DNA from: Selaginella moellendorffii
Lineage: Eukaryota > Streptophyta > Lycopodiopsida > Selaginellales > Selaginellaceae
Length of the DNA stretch: 64,000 nucleotides
Reading direction: 5' to 3'
Assembly (NCBI RefSeq): GCF_000143415.4
Contig: NW_003314313.1
Coordinates: 80,418 to 144,417 of the forward strand
A program made the translations under genes and the position numbers. How positions within the stretch are numbered: position 1 is the first letter of the stretch; each line of letters starts with the position of its first letter. The notes beneath the pieces are model-generated. The model saw nothing but the letters and a program-made list of their open reading frames with translations. It made no database searches and was not told the origin of the DNA. This document shows, in pieces, positions 33,201-45,127 of this stretch.

Positions 33201-34999
33201 TGGATCACTAAAGGCACTTCTTCCGTTCTTGTCTTTTTGTCACTCTTCACCGAGAGTAAGCACAAAAAGGCTGCCTTAGTTCCTTTAGTGAGTTGTCCTC
33301 TCGTGGACACCAGGTTTAAGCAGGATTCTTTGGCCTTGCTTTGCCCTACCTTTAGATCCTGGGCTTCCACCCTAGATCTTCTTCCTTGGGCATTCGCCAG
33401 TACCACAAGGTTCCTACCTTGTCCATGTAGGGCTACCACGAACCGATTGAACCAATCCATTCCGAAGATCACGTCAAATCCCGCCATGTCCAACACAGTG
33501 AAATCCATGTCTACCTTCCATGTCCCTACTTCGACTTTTGCTTGTCGAAGTACCTCATCGGTGCTTTGGCTACCTTGAACAAACTCTATAGTCCTTGGTT
33601 CGCCTAGCCGCTGCACCGTTAGTCCGGCTTGCCGGACTATGTCTGCAGCCACAAAATTATCCGAAGCACCCGTGTCAATAAGGATCTTAACAAAGCTACC
33701 TCCGAGCTTCCCTCGGAGGGCTAGTAGATGTCGCGAACGACTCTCTACCAAAGTTGCTCGTGTAATGAGTAACTTTGAGTCAGGGACTGGATCACATACC
33801 TCATTTTGGACTTCGCCCGACTTGATGGCCATATTGGCTCTGGCCTTCTTCGGGTAGGGACATTCCCTCGAAAAGTGTCCCGCTTCACCGCAGTTATAGC
33901 ATACGTTGTTTCCCACGCTGCTATATGACTTGACCTTCTTATCCGTGGGTTTGTCTCTTTTCGCTTGACTCCCCCACGTACTTGCTCGCTGGCCACCGGA
34001 TTTGCTTTTCCGAAATCCCGAGGACTCATTCTTAGAGAAACTCTTCTTGAATTTCCCCCTGCTATATGTTCCCCTCGGTTTGGCCCCTTTGTGAAACGTG
34101 GATCCCGACCCCGTCGTGTTCCCCTTTCGCAGGTTATCGTTGAAATGCACCTTGATGGCCGCATCCAACGCTTCCTTGTAGTTGGTCGGGTTCCAGCGCA
34201 TCACCTCACCGCGAGCCCAGGTTTGCAAACCTGATATAAAGGCATGGAACGCATCCATATCCCCCATGTCCGTGACAAGTATCCTCTTTGCCATGAACCC
34301 ATTCACATATTCCTGGATGGTTCCAGTCTACTTCAGCCTACTCAGCTCATCTCTCAGATGCAGAGTGGCATTCGGAGGAACGTATGTCGCGCGGATCCTC
34401 GCCTTCATCATGTCCCAGGTGGCCACCGGTCCTTCATTGGCCTCCGTTGTTCTCCACCAAGACTTGGCATTATCTGCCAAGTATGGTTTTGCACATGGGA
34501 CCTTCTCCGAGCTCGGTAACCGTAACGCTCGGAAGTAGTCCTCCATATCGTAAAACCAATCCTCCACAACCTTATAGTCGTTCACTCCCTTGAACACCGG
34601 TGGGGGCTTTGGTTTGTACTTGGGAACTGCCTGAGGGACTGATTCCACTTCGGTCTGTTCGACCTTGTCTGGTTTTGCCTCAGTCCCTGCCGAAGGGTCC
34701 GCACCTTCTGCGCTGCCAGCATCCGCAGTCTTTCGCCTTTTCTTCCGTTTCTCATCACGCTTTAGCTTGCGTACGAGAGTCTCCAGCAGGGCATTGGTCT
34801 GCGCCAATTGACCTTCTAGAACGTCCAATCGAGCCTTGGACGACCGAACCTCGCCACCGGACTCCTGTTTGGAAGTTTCCTCACTAGAGTCCTCCTCATG
34901 CAAGGATTCCTCATCCATAGCCTCTTGTTCGACCGGAGGCTCCAGCTCTGGCGGAGGTTCTGTCTCCGCCTGGGTTCGCTTACGCCCTGTCCTTGCCAT
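30227..34999 (-). CDS. Gag-pol polyprotein with chromodomain; two introns, one nonsense codon
   Basis: The frame starts at 34999 and runs to the stop at 30227 if two intron-like segments (31079-31125, 30609-30660) are removed; the exons then sum to 4674 nt (1558 codons). Domains in order: an acidic N-terminal part with a basic/coiled stretch; a retrotransposon gag core; a CCHC knuckle [14 protein letters not shown] (about 367-380); protease DTGA (about 442-445); reverse transcriptase YIDD (about 789-792); RNase H DASD (about 937-940); an integrase HHCC zinc region and MDF..(D) catalytic core; the HPQTDGQTER signature across intron A; a GPY module after intron B; and a chromodomain ([20 protein letters not shown]) close to the C-terminus. 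Chromodomains steer integration to marked chromatin. An in-frame TAG at 34328-34330 lies inside the gag core, probably from CAG, so this copy is probably not autonomous despite its youth. Confidence 0.92.
30609..30660 (-). other. Putative spliceosomal intron B (52 nt) in pol
   Basis: On the minus strand it begins GTAAAG and ends AAGCAG. Removing it joins an AG|G codon (phase 2) and places KLTQR directly before FAGPYEIE, the normal layout of the integrase GPY module. Left in place, it shifts the frame and brings in a stop. Confidence 0.8.
31079..31125 (-). other. Putative spliceosomal intron A (47 nt) in pol
   Basis: On the minus strand it begins GTAATG, has a CACTAAC branch-point match about 16 nt before the end, and ends TTGACAG. 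Removing it joins ACA G|AC (phase 1) and restores [13 protein letters not shown], one of the best conserved integrase motifs. Its length matches the shortest introns of the host genes. Confidence 0.85.
34328..34330 (-). other. In-frame TAG stop within gag
   Basis: Reading is continuous on both sides in one frame (..ELSRLK, stop, [11 protein letters not shown]..). CAG to TAG is a single transition in a CHG context, a plant methylation context. The position inside the gag core argues against a programmed gag/pol readthrough site. Confidence 0.8.
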
Positions 35000-35042
35000 C
35001 TCCCAGCAATCCGCCTCTATCCTTCGCTAGAACTGAGGAGAA

Positions 35043-35055
35043 GGCTCCGATACCA
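35043..35055 (-). promoter_or_regulatory. Primer binding site of family A element
   Basis: On the minus strand TGGTATCGGAGCC follows the 5' LTR after three bases. It resembles the initiator Met tRNA complement. Confidence 0.85.
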
Positions 35056-35058
35056 AAT

Positions 35059-36206
35059 TGTAAGCCACAAATTTTTCCTTTCCACTTTGCCAGCTTACCT
35101 CGCCTATCCGTCCAACACTGCCTTGGCTTTTGCTAAGTTCCCTCGCCAAGGTTCTCGCCTATGGTACCAGCTCCTACTTGGTTTCAGCTACTCACTGCAC
35201 GAGCAACGGAGTGTTAGCCATCCTTCCATGGATTCCCAAATCACTCCCAATCCCCCTCCCCGGGTTAGACTGGACTTAAGGTTCGGCTACACTCCCCGCA
35301 AGCACAAGCAGCCAAGCACACCAAGCTTCCAGGTTCCTAACATCCCTTGGTACCACAAGACTTGATCATGGGACCCTCTAAATCCCAAGTCTTGAGTGCA
35401 ACGCTTGCTTCAGGACGCCGGGGCGAAACACCGTGGCCTAGCGGCCCGGTATGGGTACCTCTCGCCCCCCACTTCCATCCCGAAGGAAGGCCCAAGCCCC
35501 TAGGAAGGGCGAGGACCAATGAGCCGCATGGTACTCAAGTGGGGCACCACTCCACATGAGCCGGGAGCACCGCAATCGGTTTCCCTTTCGGGAGTGGGAG
35601 CTGCTCTTGAGCACTTCCTTGGATGGCCCCTCCGGCACCAGCCAAGTCCATGCTCACTCCCACCCAAGGCCCCTCGGTCCCAGTCCCAACCTCAAGTCGG
35701 TTTGGAAGCCCAACTGGAGAGTCCCTTCAAAACTGGTTCCTGGACCTCACTATCCCTACTATACTTTTGGAACCCCCTGCAGCCCCCCCCCCCTGGGAGA
35801 CGCACGCTTTGGGCTTTCACCCCTTGACCCGTATTAGTATTTGGACTTAGTCTCTGGCTCGATCTCGGACCCGATTTCGGATCCGACTTCGGATTCGGGT
35901 TCGGACTCGATCACGGACTCGATCTCGGACCCGATCTCGGACCCGACCTCGGACTCGACCTCGGACTCGGTCTTGGACCCGATTTCGGATCTCGGACTCC
36001 GTCTCGAACTCGGTCTCAAACTCGGACTCGAACTCGGTCCCCGAGTCGGTCTCGGACTCGATTCCGGACTCTATCTCGAACTCGGTCCTAGAGTCGGTCT
36101 TGGACTCGACCCTCGACTTGGTCCCATCCGATGAACTCTTTGTCACTTCGGTCAAGCTTTTGGGGATCCTTTAGCCTACGACATCTCGGGGAGTCGGTTC
36201 CTTACA
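35059..36206 (-). repeat. 5' LTR of family A element
   Basis: Same length and ends as 28675-29822, with two base differences seen. Confidence 0.95.
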
Positions 36207-36211
36207 GATAG

Positions 36212-38009
36212 CATGGTATAGATGAAGAAGGGAATGTAATGAAGATCAAAAAAAAATATAGCTCTAAGCACAACAATCACTAGAGTTCTAAATCTTGCAA
36301 AAAGCTAAACATATCTAGATTTAAAAGACAATGAAAAAATAAAAAACAAAAAGCACGATTCCGAACACTACAGCAAACCATTGCCAAAAAACTTTGCCCT
36401 TTAGGGACAAATTGTTGTGCCCCTCACCTCCGCCAATATGAGTGCTCGGGATATAAAAATAAGTATATTAATTGGGATTTAGACCCTTGTTTATATATAT
36501 GAATGGATGGATCAGATCAGTAAAATCATATATCTTTGTGTCTAAATAAGCTCTAAGAAATGTAATAAAGTTAAACAAAGGAGGTGTTAGGAACTATAAA
36601 TTAAAGTGAGTTTTTTATCTACCCATGGCAATTCATTCAGCAAGTCAAATCTAGCACCAACAGGGTCAAACGGTGTAATGCTTAGGTAACTTCCATGCAA
36701 TAGATGGCAACCCTATGTTGGCTGTATGATATATTGAATAATATAGATTTATATATAGTTAACACCAGGATTCAAACTCAAAACCTACTATATATATTAA
36801 TGGTTAAATAGTCCTCAACCACTCCCTCTTTCCCCTCGCCCATGCACATGCAGAGCATTGATAGACTAGTTTGAGAGTAAGAAATATAATTTCATGTATC
36901 TCTTCTTCTCTTTATTTTTATTTTTGTCTTTTGTTTTTCATTTCTGCTTTTCCAACTATAAGTTTCCTTGGAGTAATGATAGCAATGAGACATTTATCAA
37001 ATATGAATATTTTCAAGAGCTCATTGTTAACTATTTAAGTTCACACATATGATTAATATGGTAAAACTAGTACATCATCTAAAGAAAATCAACTAAAATG
37101 AAAGTTATTCTATGAGATGAATCACAATATTGAAGTTTGTACTTCATAAAAGAATTATTTCAGTATTGCAAGATGTATATAACTATTACTATTGGTAAAA
37201 TAGTGTATGGTATTGTGATACTATAAACTTGTATTCTGCAGAATCCTTTGTATAAAATGGTAATAAATATAGTAATATAACATAAAAATAGATTCTATAT
37301 TTCACATTCTGAGGTTTAAGTATATAGCTATGATGCATATACTATTATGATAGCCGTCAGATAGCCATTTCAATCTGAACCACTTTTTGCATATAAGTTA
37401 GGGTTTTTGGGCTCTATATATTCCATACACTTGAGATGAGGAGCACCCTTGATTATCCTTGATGAGTGTTTAGATTTGTGCTTTTGGTTTAGATGTCACT
37501 TTTGCATCGTCTCTTATTTTTTTGGTTTTCTTTTTTTTTTTTTCTTTTGTTTTTGTTTTTCTTTTCATTCATCTTTGTGGCCCTTTATAGCCTCTTCCTC
37601 CTCTAACTCTAAAATAGCAATTGATACAATTTCTTTTTATATAGTTGTAGTTGGATAATTAAATTTAGTTGATGGCATTGTTCATGATGCTATATACTTC
37701 CTTTTGCTCTTGCTACCAATCTTTGAATTAACTGGATTTCTTTTATGGGAATTTTAGGTATTTTTGATTGGATCACTTTATTCTGATTACCATTTTTCAT
37801 TCTTGAGATGATGCTTGACATTTGCATAAGTTTCCCAAATGCCTTTAAGGGACATAGTTATAATGGTATAATAATTTGAGCATAGCCACTCATGCGGATT
37901 GGAGCCTTTTTTATATGCATATTTAGACATACTAATAATTATGAATATGCCTTTTAGCAATTGTATTATTTCTATTAAGGCCATTTGAGTTAATTATGCC
38001 ATTTAGCCT
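36212..38009. other. AT-rich intergenic DNA
   Basis: No gene seen. Holds the second copy of the dispersed repeat (36440-36513) and T-rich tracts near 37500-37560. Confidence 0.5.
36440..36513 (+). repeat. Dispersed repeat, copy 2
   Basis: Partner of 5452-5525, with only a few substitutions and the same orientation. Confidence 0.6.
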
Positions 38010-40907
38010 TTGCACTTTATCCAAGTGCTCCACGTGTCTAATCCCATGACAAACACCCCAAAGGCACCACTAACATCTCAACTTATTATACTAAGGACAT
38101 GTTTATTTACCTTTCTCTCATTGGTAATCCAAAACCACTTATATCATAATCCTATTTCTCTAAGATTGGGTCAGTTGTCCATGAGTGGTCATCCTAAGAC
38201 CACACCTTAACATCTTTAGGATGCTTGAAAACATAGGGAACACCTTTCCCCAATGTCCCTTCTTCAATCCCTACCAAGTCCTTTATCCACAGTCGTGCTC
38301 ATGAACACTATCGTTGAGTCAGGGCTTCAGAGCCCAACCATTAAGTCCCATTGACCTCTGGGACTTCCTCACCATGTGACCATGCTTTTAATCACTATGT
38401 AAGAGGATTGTTTTTCTTCCTTTCCACAGTTTGGGACTTTAGAACAACATTTTGAGACACTGTGGCTCTACATGAACCTCGTAGGTACTCTCCCCACCTT
38501 CTGCCTTTAAGTGCTTTAGCCATATAGCTAGAGCAAGGTTCTAATAAGCCATGCTAAGTATCTAAATAGGTAGTGCCACCCACACTTGGATTGAGAGCAT
38601 TAACAATTTGATCTCTTAAGGGAGTTAGAGCCAGCTCTTGAACACTTTATCAAGCTACTTTACTTTTCTATCCATATTCACTCTAGTTTTGGACTCCTTA
38701 ATGGTTATATTATCACCCACCACATGGGTATAACCTTCCTTGGTCACACTGGCCTTTCCTGGCTAAATTGGCTCCATGTGAAATACAAATCCTAAGCCCC
38801 AAAGTGGAGTAGAAAAGGTGTCATATGGTAGTGGTCAAAATAGAAATTTAACAAGCGTAACATGTTTGGACTAAAGGCTCTAACTAAGAAAGTCAAAAGT
38901 GGGAGTGGAACTCTAAATGAAGTGTTTGAGGGATGAGCGTAAAGCAATTAGTGAATGAGCTTCTAAAAAGGGACATAAGAAGGAACTAACACATGGCAAG
39001 TGTTGCGATATATGACTTCAAGAAGGAGTTTGAGATAGAGTCCGATATGGACCCAAGATGAAGTCTGAGTAGAGTCCAAGATGGAGTCTAATATAAACCC
39101 AAGATAGAGTCTGATATAGATTCAAGATGGAGTCTGAGATGGAGTCTGATATGGATCCGAGATAGAGTCTGACATGAACTCGAGATGGACCCAAGATGAA
39201 GTCTGATATGGATCCGAGATAGAGTCTGACATGAACTCGAGATGGACCCAAGATGAAGTTTGAGATGGACCTGAGATGGAGTCTAAGGTCAAGGCTGAGA
39301 AAGAGACTGAGATCGAGATAGAGAAAGAGATCGAGCCCAAGACCAAGACCAAGTCCGAGACTAAGTAAAGGACCAAGTCTGAGACTAAGTCCAAGCAGTC
39401 CGAGTCCAAGTTCAAGGGTAAAAGCCAAAAGCAATCATTTCCTAGACCCTTGGGCATTTGGATAGCTCTAAAAGTATAGTAAGGGGAGGACTCTAGTGGA
39501 GCTAGTTTGGCTAGGAAAGGCCAGTGTGACTAATGAAGGCTATCTCTATGTGGTGGGTGATGAAATAACTACTGAGGAGTTTAAAGCTAAAGTGAATATA
39601 AATGGACAAGTTAAGTAACTTGGTGAAGTGTTTAAAAGTCAGCTTTAGCTCCCCCGGGAGATCAAATGGTCGATGCTTCCAATTCAAGTGTGAGTGGCAC
39701 TACCTACTTGGATACTTGGAGGCTCATTGGAACCTTGATCTAGCCACATGGCTAGGGCACCCAAAGGTAAAAGGTGGGAAGAGTACCCACGAGGCTCATG
39801 TAGGGTTACGGTGTTTTGAAATGTTGTCCCAAAGTCCTAGACTATAGAAAAAAAGAGGAACAATCCTCTTATGTAGTGACCAAAGATGTAGTTATATGGC
39901 AAAGAAGTCTTAAAGGTCAATGGGATATAATGGTTAGCCCTTCAGGCCCTAACCCAATAGTAGTGTTGGCAAATACGGTCGGGGATGGAAAGGGACTTGG
40001 TAGGGACCGAAAAAGGGATGTGGGGAAGGTTGTTTTCCATATCTCTAGGCATCCTAAGAATGTTAAGAAGTGGTTTTGAGATGACCACTCATGGATAGAT
40101 GGCCTAATCTTGAGAGATGGGACTATGGCAGCCTTTACACTTGGTCCAAGTGCTCTATGTATCCAATTCCACGATCAACACTCTAAAGGTACTATTAACA
40201 TATCAGCCTATTACACTAAGGCCATGTCTATTTACCTTTATTTCATTGGTAGTCCTAGACCATCCAATACCATTTATAGGGCTAACAAGTCCCCAAGTCT
40301 AGAATAGAATTTATAGAGGTTGTGAGTGAGACTTCTCCAAGTGGTAAAAAGTGTGGTTTAGACTAAAGTAGAATGGAAAATTAATCACTTACACTCCACT
40401 AGAATCCTCCCTCTACTATCTTTTTAGAACTCACTAAACCCCCAAGGGTTTGGGAGACAATCACTTTAGGCTTTCACCTTTAGACTCGGATTTGGACTTG
40501 GTCTCAATTTTAGTCTCAGTTTCCATCTTAGACTCAACTTTGGACTCCATTTCGAACTCCTTAGATTTTATCTAAAGTCCATTTCAGACTCCATCTTGGG
40601 TCCATCTCGAACTCCTTCTCAGACTTTATCTCAAGTCCATTTTAGGTCTAACTCGGACTCCATCTTGGATTTGGTCCTGACACTTCCACGTATCATGTGC
40701 TAGTCCTCTTGTGTCTCTTTTCTAGAGGCTCACTTATTGATTGCTTTGTGCTCTTTCCTTGAGTACTTCTTTGGGAGTTTCACTCCCACTTTTGACTTTT
40801 CAAATTGACTTTAGTCCAAACTTGTTATGCTTACTTGGCTTCTACTTTGGCCACTATTATGTAGCATCCTCTCGACTCTACTTAGGCTTAGGGATTTGTG
40901 TCTCACA
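38010..40907 (-). repeat. Family C LTR remnant, split by another family C solo LTR
   Basis: Parts 38010-38776 and 40394-40907 align with the left and right parts of the solo LTR at 52482-54293 (tccaagtgctccacgtgtc near 38020; gggctttcacc-like module near 40465; ttgtgtctcaca at the end). The first 130 bp or so are missing. The body is interrupted at 38777-40393. Confidence 0.75.
38777..40393 (+). repeat. Family C solo LTR (copy in plus orientation)
   Basis: Begins TGTGAAATAC (decayed TGTGAGACAC) and ends ATCACTTACA, 1617 bp, with a perfect duplication CTCCA (38772-38776 and 40394-40398). A gagtcc/gagatgga array occupies about 39030-39420. There is no internal region, so it is a solo LTR formed by LTR-LTR recombination. 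Confidence 0.85.
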
Positions 40908-41245
40908 AATGGATACCCTTTACAAGATGAAGGATGTACTCATGAATGCCTATATGTACGATTTCAATTTTACGGGTAGGAATATACCTTTTTTCAAATG
41001 TATATTATATTTAAATAGCTACTAATCAATGGGAATTAAATTTGTGCCATTTTCTTTGATACCATATATAAGGCACCCTATCTCTTTCCTCTTAAACCAA
41101 TTGAAAAAGGGGTAATTATTTAATGAGAAAGCTCTTAATAACTATTTTATCACCATTTATCCCTTAAAGTTTTGATCCAAGTGACAGTATATTTAAATCT
41201 CATTCCATGATCACATGCATTACAATAATTAAGTCAGCCTTACAC

Positions 41246-41315
<70 letters not shown>

Positions 41316-42090
41316 GTTGCCATAGAGAATGAAGCTCACCTTTGCTACATAACACAAAAGTAGATGGCAATAAACCAAGTAATAGAAAATAAACTCAAAC
41401 CCATATTACATATTAACTAATATAAAGAGGTTAATAGGGAAATTTTTGTCATAAAAATGACTAATGCCCCTTGATGATATTCCCCAAAAAAAGATAGAAT
41501 GGTCATTGACTTATTTGTTTAAGAACCCTCTATTACTTATGCAACTCCATCTTTAAAAGAATCTCTATGTTAAGACCTTTAATTGTAACAAAATATTGTT
41601 GACGCCAAGACCTCCACCTAGGAAATGAAGGATGTTAATTTGGTGCAGCTCAAACTCTCACCTGCAATACCAACGCGAATCACGTTGTGTCATGGCCGGG
41701 TCAAGCTGCACCAGAGCGTCTCCCATATAATCATGGTTGCCAAGAATTGCGGAGGAAATGTTCATGTAGCCAACCTTATAACATATCTAATGGTAAACAT
41801 CATGGCCAAACCATGTCCACATCCTCATTTTTCATCTCTTACGAAGTAAAGTTAAAGTATGTACAACTACAAGTAAAAGAGGTAATATTTTATAGTGTTA
41901 TGCTAGCTGAAGAGCATTGTTAAGGGTGGTGGGGTAAGTGTGTGCACAAGACCTATAAACTCTTGACAAAGTGATGTTTATAATATGTGCAATTTGATAT
42001 GCTCTAATATATTTAGCTCTATAGGAAGCAAAAAAGGCTTTAAAAGCAAATATTAACTCAATTAACTTAATGTTAATTTGAGTTAAATGG
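40908..42090. other. AT-rich DNA with TA microsatellite and a coding-like island
   Basis: A long (TA)n tract lies at about 41250-41312. The stretch at about 41620-41860 is richer in G/C and opens two overlapping frames; one has several Cys and His (NHGCQELRRKCSCSQPYN). I cannot identify it. Confidence 0.4.
41250..41312. repeat. (TA)n microsatellite
   Basis: About 31 TA dinucleotides in a row. Confidence 0.95.
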
Positions 42091-42094
42091 CCAT

Positions 42095-44900
42095 TCACAG
42101 GGGTAGTATATCCCCAAATCAGGAATAAGACTTATGAAGGTTATGAGTGAGACTTCTCCAAATGGTCAAATGTGTGGTTAAATGACTAAAGTAGAATGAA
42201 AAATTTAGTCATTTACAACTTGGTATTAGAGTTATTTCTTAGTTTGACTTTTATTGATGGTTGAGTATATCACCATTTGTCTTGGCATTGGAAGGCCCTA
42301 GAAGTGGGCTTATCCTCAAGGAATAGCATGTTGAGATTTATATGTGAATATGTAAGCAATATGGTGGATAAAAAGAGGCTAATAGACAAACAACTTTGGG
42401 ATCTTGGGAACAATATAAAGTTTTCCTTAGACAGTTGAGGATGTGATCTAAATAAGCATTTGACTTAGTAAACTACTAATATGGTTATGGTAAACAACTA
42501 TAGTTGGGATCACGGAAAGAATGAAAACTCCGAGACATTAAAGGGATTGTAGAATTATTCTCGTATAGTTGAGGATGGTGCTTATAAATTTAAAAATAGA
42601 ATTAATGACTATGGGAGGTTAAATAGGGATGAGGACATAGATCCTTGAAATGGTAACTAAAGCTACTTTTAATAAATGTTGAAACAACCCAAAGAGTTGG
42701 GGGTCTACTTAGAGGATGAGGCAGTATTCTCATCATATAGATAAATAGTCCTAAGGGGCAAAGATAACCCATATAAAACAAAAAATAATTAAATGTCAAA
42801 ATAATACTTGTAAAAATGGTCCTTATGAGTAGGAAATGAATACAAAAAGTTGTGTTCTAGCAAGTTGGCACCTCAAAAGTAGCCATGAGGCTAGGACCTT
42901 ACAGGTCATCGAATTAGCAAAGTCCAAAAGTTAGATACTTTAAGTGGAATAAAAAAATGGTCCTAAAGGATTAGTGAAACCATTTAGACTAAGGTGTGTT
43001 GTACCTTACAAAGAATGAGGAGGATCATGAGATCTAAGTATGAGAAATGTAGGTATCTCATTGATAACAAAATATGTTATACTAAAGTAGTGGGAAAGGT
43101 CTTCTAAAAAAAACAACTTTGGTGTAGAGTTGTGTGTGAACATTATGATGTAGTGTTAACTGATAGTTGGCATGAGAAATTATTATTATAGTCTTAGTAA
43201 AACCTAGACATAAGTTGGAAGTGTTGTGAAGGTAGACTTATAAAGCCAATGGTGTGAAGACACTAAATGTTTAAAGGAATGAGGCCTTGCAGTCAAATTG
43301 GGTAGTTCATGAGAACCCTTTGCTAAAGGAATCTCAATAAAAACAGGATTGGTATAGCCTAAGCTAGAAAATATTATTCAAATATATGGACCCAAGTAAG
43401 GATAAAGGTGTGGAAGCACCAACAATGAGTTGTAAGACTTGACGATTATGACAAATGTTAATGGTTTATAGGATTGCATGAAATTTGAGTAACACAGCAA
43501 AAGCATGGTCTTGAAGTTTGCTATAAAGTGATGTTATCAAGGTTAGGGAAGTAGTCCCCGAGTGTTCCAAGAAATGGCTTTGAACAAAAGTTGATGTTTG
43601 AGAACTTTCACACTTATATAGAAAACCATGTTATGCTAGTTGAGTGACTTGCTAAGTGGGATTAACAAGTTAAAAGAACAAACACCCTAGTGAAAAGTGA
43701 TGACCTCAAAAGGGTGGCCCATGGGGCCAAGCATGGAGGAGTCCATGCATGATTATAGATTAGTCAAGTGAAAGGACTTGGAAGCTTTAAGGAACCAAGT
43801 TCCTAAGCTGTGATTCATAACACACATTGGATATAAGTTGGTGCACTAGCGTGGGAAGTCATGCCAGACATCCTAAATGATGTCATTCATAAATGCATAT
43901 ACAGAGGTTGGGTTTAAGTCCTAACCCTTTAGTTTTTAAGTTCAAGTTTCAACCCACTAGGGTATGATGATGGTTTGGAATATGACAACACTTAATTTTT
44001 GGTAATCATGGACTCTCAGTAAGGAAGCTGGTTTGGGCACACTACTAAGTGGGGGATGCCCCAGAGTCAAAGTGCACAGTTAAAGTGCTTAGTAAAAGCT
44101 TGGCATATCTATCTTGAACCTTTTGATGCAAGTAGCACCGAGGACGTGGTGAATGAGATGAGGACACTCAATCTCAATTGCTATGGACCCTTGGCCAAAA
44201 GAATTGGCTTGGGTGCATTGCCAAATATGAAGGATGCCGTTAAGGTTGTGGTCAACAATTTAGAGGATTGGTAGATTTAGTGTTTATTGGTAAGCCTATT
44301 AAGTTGTTTATGAGGGATTATAAAGTGATTCCATAGTTGATAATCAAGGACAAACTCCTTGGTTGGTTAAGGAATAGTATTTCTAGTGATTTGAACAAAT
44401 GATATAGTATGACTTAGTTAGGGTGGAGGTAGTGATCTTATATTTTTTGGTGTAACAATCAAAGGATAGAAATAAAAGACTAGTGGCTGAGAATGGGTCA
44501 TGGAAATTATTAAAAGAAATCCAAATGACAAGTTAAGGCAAGGAACACGCATATAATGGATGCCAACAGATTGTGAGAAAAGAAATATATTTCCAAGTAA
44601 AGACTCTAATTTGGGGTCTAAAAACCATGTAGAATATAATGATTAGTCATCCAAACAATTTCTCATTGCAGCAGCAAACTAAATAGATGTAAAGATAGTG
44701 AAAGTCTTAGTGCTTGATAAGATGGAATGTAATTACTTTCCTTTCCCAGAATGAGTGATTCCAACTTAGGTTTTGCAAGATACTAAAATCCCATTGATTT
44801 GATTTCCTTTGTCTTTCAAACTTTTATGTGGCTAGATCCAGATATTCAAAAGCACACTTCCAGCTAGAGTGTCTTGTAGCATTGTAGGAGGTAATTGATT
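42095..44900 (+). mobile_element. Remnant of a family C element: LTR end, primer site, decayed internal region
   Basis: The segment 42095-42217 matches the last part of the family C LTR, ending ATTTACA. TGGTATTAGAGTT follows at 42221-42233, a decayed initiator Met tRNA primer site. This shows that the TGTGAGACAC..CTTACA units elsewhere are LTRs and gives their sense. The following 2.6 kb is A/G-rich with no long frame; the best (44056-44274, 72 codons) has no motif I recognise. No second LTR is seen. Confidence 0.6.
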
Positions 44901-45127
44901 TTATAATGTTTGTAATGGGATTTGTAGTTATATAGATGGCTTCTAGGATATGATAGTTTCCTACATGTCTATAGTTACTTCCTCAAACACAGTAATTGTT
45001 ACTTTGATACTATTCCAACTTAATTTTTAAAAAACTATAAAGTGTTTGTTAATCGGAATTTATACATTAATGTGAAATACATTTCGTAAGGGTTAGGGCA
45101 TTAAAGGCATTTTGCAAAGGGCAAGCT

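Larger units (their letters stand above)
28675..36206 (-). mobile_element. Family A chromovirus (Ty3/gypsy), complete and very young
   Basis: 7532 bp with 1148-bp LTRs (28675-29822 and 35059-36206), a perfect duplication GATAG (28670-28674 and 36207-36211), a primer site next to the right LTR and a purine tract next to the left LTR, so it lies on the minus strand. By eye the LTRs differ at two bases only (29028 G / 35412 A and 29341 A / 35725 C), which implies a recent insertion. It carries gag-pol with a C-terminal chromodomain. A remnant of the same family lies at 51200-52260 with parts further right. Confidence 0.95.

Noticed and set aside
31146-34887. Plus-strand frames opposite gag-pol
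   Set aside because: Shadows of the minus-strand polyprotein, which carries all the domain motifs.
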